From positions 324,851 through 388,850 of the forward strand of contig KB310082.1 in assembly GCA_000328365.1 (NCBI GenBank): a DNA stretch of 64,000 nucleotides. The letters run 5' to 3'. Below are positions 1-11,066 of the stretch, in pieces. The translations under genes were made by a program, and so were the position numbers. The notes beneath the pieces were generated by a model that worked only from the letters and a program-made list of their open reading frames with translations, was not told the DNA's origin and searched no databases. The DNA is from Capitella teleta (Eukaryota > Annelida > Polychaeta > Capitellidae). The number at the start of each line of letters is the position of its first letter. Within the stretch, counting starts at the first letter, position 1.

Positions 1-224
1 GATCTCAATGCTTCCAATGGTGCTATGCATTTCTGAGGAAGTATACAAAACAGATTACAGTGTAAAATCACACAGAGATAAGAGAAATAAATACTTGGTA
101 TGGTTAGTTTAACATGTTATGCTGCTATTCCTATTTCATCAACATTTATCCCGATTAATCTCAATTATTAGAGTGCACTCATCATTCCACGATATTTCCA
201 CTTTGCTGCAAACAGGGCCCCGGA
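1..224. repeat. Left copy of diverged direct repeat flanking RPLP0
   Basis: This stretch aligns in the same orientation with 4649-4891. Shared blocks include GATCTCAA at the start, AGATAAGAGAAATAAA, TTTCATCAACATTTATGCC/CCC, TCTCAATTA, and GGCCCCGGA at the end. By eye identity is roughly 80 percent with small indels. It starts at the window edge, so it may extend leftwards. No ORF or terminal motif identifies it as a transposon; an old tandem duplication around the ribosomal gene is an alternative. Confidence 0.7.
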
Positions 225-1174
225 TAAGCTTCATTGAACGGATAATTAAGGCAATGCTCTCGTACTATTTTGTTTGAGAGTGCTATTGTATTGATAGTAG
301 CACTGATATTTATCTCCTAAAATCAAAACAAAGCAGGGAGTTTGTATTGAAGCGCCATACAAGAGATGACATTCCTTAATGCTCGTTCAGGGGCTCATCT
401 GATTTTGCTCTCTTTGCGATGCCTGACCACTTGCATTTAAATGTTCCTCCCTTAGGTAAGACAATCAACTCCTCGGACCGCATTGACCTTGCTTCAAGAT
501 TTCGATTTTTTTCCACACAAAAAAAAAATGCACCATGCTCTAGAATAGGTTACTAGTAACATGATAATAATTACATGTACTAGTATACACATTACACATA
601 CACAAAAATGTTGAAGAATTTGTAAAGTACTCAGGAATCCACCAGGATGCACACAGTAATGTTGACCTCAGTTGTTTCTGTTGAACATGTATTTTTCAGT
701 CTTTTGAGGCCTAATGATTTTATGTAATGTTCACTGTATGCTAAAAAGATGTACTGATCGGTCAAATTGCTCCGTGAGCAAAATTAATTACTGTATAACA
801 GAAATTTCATAACTTTATGGCTGTATGGACTCAGAATAAAACCCAGTACCATTTCGCGGTCGATACCTTTTAACTTCTGCTATATTCGCAGTCACGATCG
901 ACAGCAAACATGTTTAATACAAATGTTTCTGGGTGACCTTGTACTAGGAGAAAGGACCCCACACTTAACAGAACGAAGGTCCAAGCCATATTTCCTGTTC
1001 TACAGTAACATGGAAAGGAACACTATGGACTACCAAGTATGGAACGAACCTCTCATCTCACTACATGGACAAATTATTTGAATACCTTTTACATCATGGA
1101 TGCTGACTATTGCAGATTCCAGTTAACTAGAATGAACATAAACGACAAGAAAAGCAGTATCTTGTTCTGGTGTT
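225..1174. other. Intergenic, nothing recognised
   Basis: AT-rich DNA downstream of RPLP0. I see no coding exon, RNA gene or transposon end here. It contains a short A-run near 520 and one TACATGTA octamer near 572. Confidence 0.5.
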
Positions 1175-1180
1175 TTTATT
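1175..1180 (-). terminator. RPLP0: Poly(A) signal of RPLP0
   Basis: The minus strand reads AATAAA about 50 nt beyond the RPLP0 stop codon, the expected place for the cleavage signal of a ribosomal-protein mRNA. Confidence 0.6.
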
Positions 1181-1231
1181 AGCTCTGTGGTGCCAGAATG
1201 GCTTCCGATCAGAGTCCTTCGCTCATTGAGT

Positions 1232-3757
1232 TTAATCAAAGAGACCGAATCCCATGTCATCATCAGACTCCTCCTCCTCGCTCTCCTTCTTGGCCTCCTC
1301 TTTCTTCTCCTCAGCGGCGGCAGCCGGGGCAGCAGAAGTAGCAACGGCAAACTTGGAGGGATCCTTGAGGAACTCCTTGACGGTCTCTGCCTCCTTGAAC
1401 TCCACATCAGTGGCAGCAGCAACGGCCAGCAGGTTCTTGAAGCCATTAACCACCGAGTGAGGCACAGAGGCCAAAGTGGGGTAACCGATGGCCAGGCACA
1501 GACTGGCCACTCTGCTCACTCCAGACATGAACTTGCCTCTGATGTCATCATCACTCATGTCCAGGATGGATGGATGGAACACGGTGCCAGAGTCGTAGAC
1601 CTGTTGGATGACCAGACCGTATGAAAAAGGCATAATCTTCAACATGGTCAGAAGGGTGGCCTCAGAAGCTCCAACTTTCTCTCCTTCCTTGATCAGTTGA
1701 ACATCATTCTGTAACAAAAGAATTTAGCAAAAGGGGAATGACAGCAAAAAAAAATGTACTCACGAGAATTTCAATGGTTCCCTTGGTAATCTTAGTGGGG
1801 ATGGCCAAAGCCTGGAAGAAAGAGGTCTTCTCTGGGCCGAGACCAGTGTTGCGAGCGGTAACCATGACGCTGAGAGGAGCGAGAGCACCAGCCTTGGCAG
1901 GGGCACCCACGCGGTTCTCCTGGATGATCTTACGCACTTCAGTGAGATCTCCCTTGGTGAAGACAAAGCCAACGTTGCCTTTGATGTAGTTGAGGAGCTT
2001 CTCAAGAGAAGGGTTGTTCTCCAAGTGGGAACGGATGGCCTTGCGCATCATGGTGTTCTTGCCCATGAGGACAACTGAGAGAAAATATTGTTAGCTTTCA
2101 ATTAAACAGATGTCTAGTGCTCAGACAGCTCCACAAAACATTGGTCTGCGCCCGTAGGCCACCCCGGCGGGTTTAGCCATCTCTGGCACCGAAGCTCAAT
2201 GGTCTACAGACTCGCAACTTGTGGAAAGATTTCCTCACAGCACTTTCAATTATTTAGAAAGGGAGAGGAAACGCACCTCCGTGGCCCCTGAGAGCAATAC
2301 GGATCTGCTGCATCTGCTTGGAACCAACATTGTCGACTCCGACCAGGAAGCATTTCGGGTACTCATCGATCAACTCCTGTAAAAGTAAAAGGAGAAGAAA
2401 CGTCAGAAATGGATTCAAAATGGAAAATGGCAACATTTAAAGAGTACAATAAAAGCATAAATGAAGTCAACCTCAATGACTAATGACCTGTAGTTTGTAG
2501 TTTACCATTGGCAAAATTTACAATTGGAAGAATTCAGGACAAGTTTGTTGTACAGTGGATTGAGGTTGAAAGGCATGAGAGAACCAACACCACACTTGCT
2601 CTACTGTTTGTTCTGCCCCGTTTGACGGCCTCAAAATGCACAAGAGGCAACTGAGGTGCTTTTTTAGGGGATTAGGACATCAGCCAACTCCTTTGAAATA
2701 TAATTCCTTGGGCATAATAATGCTTTGATACATTATTTGAGGGTATAAACTATTGAAAGCCAAAATCTGTCTTTAGTCAATTTAATGACCAAAAACAAAT
2801 AATTATATTGAAACAAACCCGAAACAAAAAATTTTAATAGCCTTAAACACTTTAAGATCTATAAGCAATCATTATTCATTGAGCAAAAATGAACTTGTTG
2901 TACAGTGGATTGAGGTTGAAAGGCATGAGAGAACCAACACCACACTTGCTCTACTATTTGTTCTGCCCCGTTTGACGGCCTCAAAATGCACAAGAGGCAG
3001 GTGAGGTGCTTTTTTTAGGGAATGGCATTAATCAGAAAATGCTACTCTTGAAGTTCAATTCCTAGACAAAAATTTATTGCGCAGCTACATTTTCCCTAAG
3101 CAGAGCTGAACTACCTCAGCCCCCTAGATCAGCCTCACATTAATAGGTGAGAATGAACGTGTTGTACAGTGGATTGAGGTTGAAAGGCATGAGAGAACCA
3201 ACACCCCACTAGCTCTACAGTTTGTTCTGCCCCGTTTGACGACCTAAAACTGCACATGTGGCAGGTGAGGTGCTTTTTTAGGGGATTATGACAGCAGCAA
3301 ACTCCTCTTTGGTCCGACTACTTTGAAATAGGATTCCTTGGGCATAAAGCTTTGATACATTTTATGGGGCTATTGACTATTGAAAGCCAAAATATGTCTT
3401 TTTATTCAATTTAATGAATCAAAACAAATCATATTGAGAAACAAACACAAAACAAATAATTTTAATAACCTCAAACACTTTTATCTAAAGCAATTGAAAC
3501 TTTTGATCTATAAGCAATCATTATTCATTGAGCAAAAATGAACTTGTTGTACAGTGGATTGAGGTTGAAAGGCATGAGAGAACCAACACCCCACTTGCTC
3601 TACTGTTTGTTCCGCCCCGTTTGACGACCTCAAAATGCACGCGAGGCAGGTGAGGTGCTTTTTTAGGGGAAAGAGAGACTGGTCAAATAAGTAAGCCACT
3701 CACAATGAGCTTGAGGAAGTAAGAGGCCTTCCATGATGATTTATCTTCCCTGACCAT
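1232..3757 (-). CDS. RPLP0: 60S acidic ribosomal protein P0
   Basis: P0 anchors the ribosomal stalk on the large subunit and carries the P1/P2 dimers that recruit elongation factors. Four coding exons join in frame: 3757-3704, 2376-2277, 2074-1764 and 1708-1232, giving 313 aa (human P0 has 317). Conserved blocks in order are [80 protein letters not shown], a long Ala/Glu-rich hinge, and the stalk tail [12 protein letters not shown] that binds elongation factors and the ricin A chain. The ATG at 3757 matches the family start. A 3' splice site at about 3799 lies upstream, so the 5'UTR contains an intron. The first coding intron (2377-3703, 1,327 nt) carries four snoRNA-like units. Identification is secure; the 5' leader is not defined. 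Confidence 0.97.
2544..2660 (-). ncRNA. H/ACA-like snoRNA, copy 1 in RPLP0 intron 1
   Basis: On the gene strand the unit runs from GCACCTCA to CACTGTACAACA. It has a hairpin-forming 5' half (GCCTC/GAGGC and CCGT/ACGG pairs), a hinge AGAACA fitting box H (ANANNA), a 3' half closed by ACAGT/ACTGT, and then ACA near the 3' end. It has the same 117-nt length as three other copies. The guide target is unknown. Confidence 0.55.
2661..2893. repeat. Spacer repeat A between snoRNA copies
   Basis: This spacer matches the spacer at 3275-3542 (shared TTCCTTGGGCATAA, ACTATTGAAAGCCAAAAT, GATCTATAAGCAATCATT), but with many substitutions and indels. The snoRNA units themselves are almost unchanged. The pair shows that a roughly 350-390 bp block of snoRNA plus spacer was duplicated inside the intron. 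Confidence 0.7.
2894..3010 (-). ncRNA. H/ACA-like snoRNA, copy 2 in RPLP0 intron 1
   Basis: This 117-nt unit is nearly identical to copy 1. One difference turns the basal ACAGT into ATAGT, which can still pair with ACTGT through a G-U wobble. That is consistent with selection on structure, but it is a single instance. Confidence 0.55.
3158..3274 (-). ncRNA. H/ACA-like snoRNA, copy 3 in RPLP0 intron 1
   Basis: This is the most diverged copy, still exactly 117 nt with no net indel, keeping the hinge and the ACA end. Its downstream-side flank differs from the other copies while its other flank matches the spacer repeat. Confidence 0.5.
3275..3542. repeat. Spacer repeat B between snoRNA copies
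   Basis: Paralogue of 2661-2893 with about 35 extra bases in insertions. Both end in ATTCATTGAGCAAAAATGAA directly before the next snoRNA unit. Confidence 0.7.
3543..3659 (-). ncRNA. H/ACA-like snoRNA, copy 4 in RPLP0 intron 1
   Basis: This 117-nt unit lies closest to the 5' end of the host intron, about 44 nt from the splice donor. It keeps the same hinge and ACA-proximal stem as the other copies. Position inside a ribosomal-protein intron is the usual genomic setting for animal snoRNAs. Confidence 0.55.
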
Positions 3758-3799
3758 CTTGAGTGGATCACGGATTGCCTGAGCGGTTTAAAGACAAAT

Positions 3800-4648
3800 C
3801 TGCAAGGGAAACAATAGAACACTCAAATCTGATGTAACATTTACTCAATTATTAACATAATAAATCGCAAATGAATGTGCATTGAAGGGTTTCCCTTCCC
3901 AGTCACGGCCACGAAGGCTCTGGGAAGAAAAGGAATATTCAAGGCTATCGTCCACACAAGCCTGCAAGGGCTGGGGACTGATGTTCACTCTACGACAGCG
4001 TGGAAAGGGAATACACCGTGAAGATCCGTGCCATAAAGACAGGAAGTCAGGCTCCCGTACGCCACAAAAAGACGGCCAAAGGAGGTAGGCCATCTTCCGT
4101 CGATATCAGGTACTAAATTGAGAGCATTCATTGGAGAATATTGATTAAATAAATGTATATAGATTTACTTAATTAATGTTCGTTCATCTTCTTGCCGTAA
4201 GCAAAGTCTAAGATAACCCAACCGAGAGGTTGAATCACTCAATCAGCCCTAGCGCCGAAGCGGTAGTGGACGATAACTGAAACACGTGGTCAGAATAACT
4301 ACTGGAAAATATGCCGAACACGAATAATCTTGTTTGTCAAAGATGGGATATGACGAAAGCATAATGTTAGGGTGGTAATCAGGATAGTTAATTTGCTTAT
4401 ATGCTAAATAATGATGCCTATATTTAACGGAATTCTCTACCCAGTGCGGCACCGACCTTAAGCCGAGGAACTCGAGTGAAAAGAGGAAGTGACGTAGATT
4501 TGAGTGTGAGATAAAAAAAAACTATAACCGAATCTGAAAATAACATTCGAAAACTGTCATATTGATTATTGTCTGGCCGTTTTCGTCTTCGAGAGGTGTT
4601 ACTATAAACAGAGTGGGTCAAAAGTAGTCTATCGACTCCATGTTAAAG
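3800..4648. other. RPLP0 upstream region, no recognised gene
   Basis: This holds the presumed 5'UTR intron, first exon and promoter of RPLP0, but I could not place the transcription start. A GC-richer block at about 3890-4090 stands out from its AT-rich surroundings and has open frames on both strands, yet I recognise no protein family in them. It may be an untranslated exon, a decayed gene piece or an unrecognised RNA. Confidence 0.4.
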
Positions 4649-4891
4649 ATCTCAACGTTTTGCAATGGAACTACGTATTTCTGATTAAATGTTACAAAAC
4701 AAATCGCTGTGTAAAAATCACATAAAGATAAGAGAAATAAACACTCGATATGATTAGTCTAAAATGTCATGCTGCTTATCCGATCATTTCTGTTCCAATT
4801 TCATCAACATTTATGCCTATTTATCTCAATTAATAGAGTGCATTCAACATTCTGTGATATTTTCACTCTTGGTGGCAAAGAAGGCCCCGGA
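4649..4891. repeat. Right copy of diverged direct repeat flanking RPLP0
   Basis: Same-orientation counterpart of 1-224, running from GATCTCAACG to GGCCCCGGA. Together the two copies bracket the RPLP0 gene. Confidence 0.7.
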
Positions 4892-5426
<535 letters not shown>

Positions 5427-6036
5427 TTATTCCGCAAAATATATCATTAAATATAATGGTGATATAGTGGCTGAAGCACAAGGGCTTTTGTGCCACGTGA
5501 GATATTACAATTGAAAAGATACGAAAACAAATTGATTTGATCGAGCGATTTAATATTATATATGTTTTTAAGCGATATTTTGTTTACATGAACAGAGGGT
5601 GAATCAAAATAAGGTAATTGGTAGACAGAATATCGTCTGAATATTCTCATATACAGACGGAGGTATATATGTGTATATAACTGGTAGTTACATGAAATGA
5701 TCATGAATGAACGTGGACAATTGTGTAATTTGGCAATTAAGAATCTTGATATATTTTCCCACCTAATTAAATAATAAAATACACAAACCATATCCTCAGT
5801 TTATAAATACAATCACTTGAATAGTCAATTGGATAAATTATAAAATTCTATTTGCAATTGAACCAGCTTTGGGAGGAAGGGCAGAGGGGGATCCTTCATT
5901 ACTTCAATTGAAAAATGTTGTTAAGGTTGCTTGCTTAGTCCTGCTAATTCCTTAGGTGAAGTCTAATATTAGCAAAATAAAGTTTTTTTATTTATTTATG
6001 CTGAGTGCCCAAAAAACTAAAAGCGAAGGAAAATCA
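5427..6036. other. Intergenic, possible 3' end of small minus-strand gene
   Basis: No conserved coding sequence. The minus strand carries AATAAA hexamers near 5986-5998, which could serve the small ORF at 6037-6192. Confidence 0.4.
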
Positions 6037-6192
6037 TCACAGAGCCCCACTTTCACTTACAAATTTGTGTTTTAGTGTTTTTCTCTTGAGATACCATGCA
6101 TACAAAACAAACATCCTAAATAGTATGTAGGCAGTGAAAATAATGAACCACAGCATGACAACAATGACCTCGAAATGTGAGAGAATATTCAT
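6037..6192 (-). CDS. Candidate 51-aa single-pass membrane protein
   Basis: From the ATG at 6192 the minus strand encodes 51 aa: a short lead MNILSHFE, a long hydrophobic span (IVVMLWFIIFTAYILF and onwards to about residue 33), then a basic tail (YLKRKTLKHK). Poly(A)-type hexamers lie about 40 nt downstream. A 23-codon ORF starting MSAANLKGK (6272-6201) ends 8 nt before this ATG, so the transcript would be bicistronic, or the upstream ORF may regulate it. I recognise no family. No start codon other than ATG was accepted; the frame also opens further upstream without an ATG. It could be a chance ORF. Confidence 0.3.
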   Translation of the reverse strand: MNILSHFEVIVVMLWFIIFTAYILFRMFVLYAWYLKRKTLKHKFVSESGAL

Positions 6193-6299
6193 TAAAACAT
6201 CTACTCCATAATTTTTTTGACAAGTTTGCCGCGCAGATGGGAATATTTTCCCTTTAAATTGGCGGCCGACATTGCTCGAGTGCACGACTGCCTCTCAAC

Positions 6300-7350
6300 A
6301 AAAGCGAGTTTTATCACATCATCGCACTCACACAGTTGAAAAGACTGTATGCTAATAATATAAATTTATAATTGATTAAACTTATTGCAACTCGTCTTTA
6401 CTTCCACACTCTCTGACTCTAGCAAGATTCAAGAGTACATAATTCATTAGTTGATCAACAACAGCAAGATGCCAAGCCAAGGTGAAGGTGTACACCTCGT
6501 CCGATTCATCTGTCAACGCGACTCAACTGAGTAATGTAAGGTTTTTATGTCACTGTGAGACAATTGTTGAGGCACTTTGCCATCATGTGGTGTGTATAAT
6601 ATCTCGAAAGTCCTGCACTCCCCACTTTACAGACAATAATAATATATCATCTTCTCCAGATAGGTGTTTGGTGTCTTCTTACTCCAGTCTATTCGTTTTC
6701 ATGCAAGCAATTGCTCTCCACTCGCCATTGCTTGCGCAAAAATGATTCACGCGAGTGAAAAGTTGCTCGGCTAAGATATTATCTTGTTTACGTTCGCAAG
6801 AGGTCGCATGTTGAGTCTCCTCCGAGTGTTGCAGAAGATTGCCGAAGTCCTTATTAAGAGACTTCGTTTTTCCTGCGTTTATCTTCGGAGGCAGCCGGCC
6901 TCGAATAAAGATTACCGATCGCCTTATATGGAAGCTAATGTTTTATGCATGAGAGGCCGAGTCCGATCGTCGCCCAGGGAAAATAAATTATGCGAACTCG
7001 AAGTAACATAGCAATGGTTTCAGTTTCGCTTTGCAACGGCGCTAAAAGTTAATGCAGCAAGCATTAGCGATTGTAAAATAAGTTGAGGTATTGGAAGTGG
7101 TACCAAGAAGGTGCTCTTTTATGTCACATTACTGGTATGGCCCGGCCCATACAGTGGCTCTGGAGTTAAATTGACCAATCCTAAATCTGAATCTGGTCAT
7201 CAACCTGATCAGGCAAATGTCAACACCTCTATACCCATAAAATCCTCTAAAGAAAATCAGTGTGATTTGAATCTACATTTCATTCATGACTGATTTGAGA
7301 TATAATGCAAAGAAAAGTAGCAAACATAAAAAGGGCCTAACTGGTAACTT
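6300..7350. other. Intergenic, unannotated
   Basis: A few open frames of 60-87 codons occur, but none resembles a known protein. The segment 6780-7010 is less AT-rich and ends with AATAAA-type hexamers, possibly an old repeat end. I cannot support a gene here. Confidence 0.4.
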
Positions 7351-7557
7351 AGTAATAGTTATTAATTTTGATTAATTGTGTTTAGCTGAGCAAATTGCTC
7401 GCCTATAGCATTTTAGGAGAGCTAAAAATTGCTCACCTGGCCATTTTAAATCGTAAAGACTGTTACTCGAGATTTTATGGAAGCCAGGTCAAGGAGAGGT
7501 GCTCTAGAAACATTTCTGAAATCACTGTGACAATGATAGAATATTTTTATTTTTATT

Positions 7558-8003
7558 ATATTTCTGTTTTTGCGTAAATGTTATTCTGAAAATGGAATAT
7601 GTGTAAGATTTTGCTCTAAACCGTGCTCGAGGCATCCGAATAGCAAAATTTGTTCCCCAAGATGAAGTTTGGATTCATCACTTCGAACCCAGAGGAAATT
7701 GCACTAAATGCAGTGAATTAGAAAGTCTAGTTTCAATGGCAGCAACTTATTTAGGTCAGCCAATCTGATAAAATCCACCCATATTTCTGTTTTTGCGTAA
7801 ATGTCATTCTGAAAATGGAATATGTGTAAGATTTTGCTCTAAACCGTGCTCGAGGCATCCGAATAGCAAAATTTGTTCCCCAAGATGAAGTTTGGATTCA
7901 TCACTTCAAACCCAGAGGAAATTGCACTAAATGCAGTGAATTAGAAAGTCTAGTTTCAATGGCAGCAACTTATTTAGGTCAGCCAATCTGATAAAATCCA
8001 CCC
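7558..8003. repeat. 223-bp tandem duplication inside copy 1
   Basis: Two adjacent units start at 7558 and 7781, both beginning ATATTTCTGTTTTTGCGTAA and ending near AAATCCACCC. They differ at only a few bases, and copy 2 of the larger duplication has a single unit, so this expansion is young. Confidence 0.9.
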
Positions 8004-9272
8004 ATGGACAACAATTTTAGATATATAAACCAAGTATCGCAAGAGTGGGTGCATTTCCGTTTCCTGTGAGAATTGAATTAATGGCTGTGGAAGTACTTCC
8101 TTCCGACTGAATGCTATCTCATAATTCATTCAGCAGTCAGCTGATCAGTTTAACCTATATCCTTGCATAGGAACCATAATAACATAGTATGCTTCCTCTA
8201 TATGTATTACTACGTCTATGTCATTGGCACTCATTGTATGTAGTACAGCAACTACGTATAGCTATTCCTTTTATCCAAGAAACGTTCCAAATGATTAAAA
8301 AAAAATGTTAAGCCTAAAACCCATTCTCTCCTGCTCTTTACTCTAACCACTGCTAAAAGAGTCAAAAATAGAAGTCGGAAATATAATACACAGCAGATTT
8401 TGTTTTTTCATCCCTCCTTTCATGTTTCATACATTTTCAACTTAGTCACTGTTAGTTATGGAATGGGTGAAATTGGAGATGTATGACCACCAGGCAAAGG
8501 CTTTTCAACCCGATGGCATCTGCCAGAATAAACTTATTTTAAGCCTAAATGCTCACCTTGTATTTTATTGCACTGCACTATGTTGTCAAAAAAATATAAA
8601 CTAATCTAATAAAAAGTTCAAATGGTTATCAGTGTTTATAGCATTTTGCTGAACAGAAAAATATGAATAAGTTGGTGTGCTTTATGCAGTTTGAATTGTG
8701 TACATGGTGAATTCATATTTCCTGAGGTAAGCATGATGGCACCCCATGGAGAACAATTCAGCACAATAATGACGGAGAACATGAGTAGAACTGAAGAAGA
8801 CTAGTTTACCACTCGTTGACTCATCGATTGTTATCAAATGATATAGAATCCACTAGAATATTATTTTGTTTACAAAGCTAGCTTCTTCCCTTACTCCCTG
8901 GAATCTTCAAAAGTCGATCTTTTCTGTATATATACACAGGTCTCTCCCATGATCAATAGTTGTAATCTTTCTTTTTCCTTCAATCCATTGTGCTCTGCTA
9001 CACTACCAAGCTAAAAATAGACTACACTTGTTACAATCCCGTTTTCATTCATCCAAGTATACAACAACCTCGATGGATGCCACCAAAAAGACTGTGTGTG
9101 ACCCCTCAATTACGCCCAAGTCACTTTTGATGCTCTTTATAAAGTAAGTGTAAAGTGATTCATTCAGTTTCCAGCGTGAATTCACCTGGATAATTAATTG
9201 GGACCACTGCTGCAAATATTGTACAGCTGCAGTTGTTCCTTGAAATTCTGAGATTACTGAAAAGATGCATGA

Positions 9273-9596
9273 TCAATGCCTAGTAGGAACTCCTTTCCCA
9301 CCAAATAATGACAAAAATACTTCATGGAGTGTACTACAGCCAGCAATTCTTTCCTTGTGGTGGCTGTATTTCCGGTCCTGCTTGGTCACCATTCTATTAC
9401 CATAAGCAACCACCCGTCCCTGGTCAACATGACTCTGATATAGAACAACTCTGAACCCCACATAACTTGCATCTGTATCCAGAGTGAATGTTCTCTCTTT
9501 TTTTGGGTACACCAAAATTGGAGCAGAGGTCAGACAGTGCTTCAATGCATCCCAAGACTTCTGTTGCTCGCTCGATCCCCCACACAAATACTGCAT
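9273..9596 (-). mobile_element. Ty3/Gypsy pol fragment (fossil), copy 1
   Basis: About 107 codons on the minus strand resemble the reverse-transcriptase/RNase H junction of Ty3/Gypsy elements: APILVYP, then FTLDTDASYVGF, then VVAYGNRMVTKQDRKYS. Only this piece of pol is visible. It is a broken, partial element, and its twin lies at 13099-13422. Confidence 0.85.
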
Positions 9597-9718
9597 TCTT
9601 CTATGTCAGTTTTTGCAAGTGGTTTTGATAGGGTTGCAAGTCATGGGTTGCATACTATATGGTTGCAAGACTTGGCTGACCTGCAATAAAATTATCTATC
9701 GATTTATCTACTAAGGTG

Positions 9719-10258
9719 CAGGGGCATAGCCAGCCATGAACGTGTACTGAGGCGCAGTCCCAGCGGGGGTGGGTTTGTTTGTTAGGAAATGTTTTACCAA
9801 ATTAGCATGGTCAAGTGACGAATTTGAGGCTACATGATGTCTTTATATATTTCTCAAAGCTACCGTTTAATCCATTTATGGAGTGAATATTTACACCATA
9901 ATTGTATCTATAAAGCTACCATTCTTGAAGAGGTGGAAATGAATAGTACCATGTTGTTATATAGATGACTAAGGTCCTTATAAATTAGGGAATTCATGCT
10001 GCTAACTTGGTGATTATAATCCTGAATTGCTCTCAGCTGAATTATATATTGATAATAATATTTATAATAACAAGAATAAAACAATAATAAAAATAAAACA
10101 TCTACTAAACAGTTCTAATGAAGCTTACAAAAGAAATAATTTTCAGAGAAATCAATTCATGCAAGCAATCCGATTCTTTTTTTTTTTTTTTTTTTTTTAG
10201 ATTTACTTGGGCACAAGTCGTCTCTACCGGGGAGCAGCCCTGCCTCGCTACGCCCCTG
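9719..10258. mobile_element. hAT-type MITE, 540 bp, copy 1
   Basis: Terminal inverted repeats CAGGGGCATAGC at the left and GCTACGCCCCTG at the right are flanked by an 8-bp target duplication, CTAAGGTG/CTAAGGCG. CAG...CTG ends with 8-bp duplications are typical of hAT transposons. There is no transposase; the interior has a 20-base T-run. Confidence 0.85.
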
Positions 10259-10357
10259 CTAAGGCGAAGCCAGAAAAATAAACCAACCACATGCAACAAC
10301 AACAATAACAAACAATTATATATGTTTATGTTAATCGAATCTGAGTGAAACACATAT

Positions 10358-10593
10358 TGTCAGTGGCTGGTCGCCTGTATCGTGTCCGGCGTCAGCTGTC
10401 ACGGGCTAATGGACGATCAGCCATTAGCGCCGGCGAATAATCGCCTCAATTTGAAGTTTCGGTATGAAACCAAGCCTCCTCCCGTGCATCGCGGCAGATC
10501 TGGAAGTAGCCACAGCAAAAACATCTCTTGCGTTTTAACCTCTCAATCTCTAAATCCCAAATAAAATTACATAAAAGTAACATCTTCGTTACA
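10358..10593 (+). mobile_element. LTR of an LTR retrotransposon (fossil)
   Basis: A 236-bp segment begins TGTCAGTGG and ends CGTTACA (TG...CA), with an AATAAA hexamer near 10559. It is followed directly by TGGGGGCTC, a primer-binding-site-like sequence resembling those matching tRNA-Pro. Its left edge is exactly where copy 1 of the duplication stops. The other LTR is not visible because of the assembly gap. Confidence 0.65.
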
Positions 10594-11016
10594 TGGGGGC
10601 TCTTCATCCGGGATCATTCAATTCGGATATTTCGTGTTTGAGGATATCTACTACACCATTCATCAGATAAGTGTGAACCAAATGCCAATTACCAGAAGCA
10701 TGTCGCAGAATTTGACTTCCAAAACATCAGACGAAGCCCAAAGCATGTCAGACGTTGCGCAAGAAAGACTCACGGAAACGCGACAAATGGATCCTCTGTG
10801 GGAGAAGTTGATGTGTCTGCCATTTTTCGCCGAAGCCGACATGGGAGAGAAGCGACAAATGTACAGGGAGGAGCAAGAGAGGGAAGAACGGAGGAAGGAC
10901 CAAGAAAGAGAAGAAGAGGAAGTTGAGCGTCAGCGCCAATTTGAATTGGAAAAACNTGCGACTTACAAGCAGCAGCAAGCTCCGATCGCAACACGTCCAC
11001 GCGGATCTCTCCGCAT
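10594..11016 (+). mobile_element. 5' internal part of the LTR element, gag-like (fossil)
   Basis: After the primer-binding-like site, an open frame from the ATG at 10682 reads MPITRSMSQ and then a Glu/Arg-rich coiled-coil-like stretch, the style of Gypsy-type gag N-termini. It runs into a run of unknown bases. One ambiguous base at 10956 shows poor assembly quality. The element cannot be judged whole or broken from what is present. Confidence 0.55.
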
Positions 11017-11066
11017 NNNNNNNNNNNNNNNNNNNNNNNNNNNNNNNNNNNNNNNNNNNNNNNNNN
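11017..11066. other. Assembly gap, 50 N
   Basis: Exactly 50 unknown bases. A round number suggests a nominal scaffolding gap of unknown true length. Confidence 0.99.

Larger units (their letters stand above)
7351..10357. repeat. 3-kb duplication, copy 1
   Basis: This block is almost identical to 11067-14173 from AGTAATAGTTATTAATTTTG to GAATCTGAGTGAAACACATAT. Differences are scattered substitutions, a 223-bp tandem duplication present only here (7558-8003), and absence of the SINE found in copy 2. The right end coincides with the start of an LTR. It contains a Ty3/Gypsy pol fossil and a hAT-type MITE, but no host gene that I can see. Confidence 0.9.

Noticed and set aside
1187-1624. 145-codon plus-strand ORF opposite RPLP0
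   Set aside because: It is the antisense shadow of the last RPLP0 exon, whose minus-strand protein is unambiguous.
3882-4088. 68-codon plus-strand ORF with a Lys/Arg-rich end
   Set aside because: Faintly like a ribosomal protein in places, but no alignment held for more than a few residues and frames disagree. Left as unannotated.
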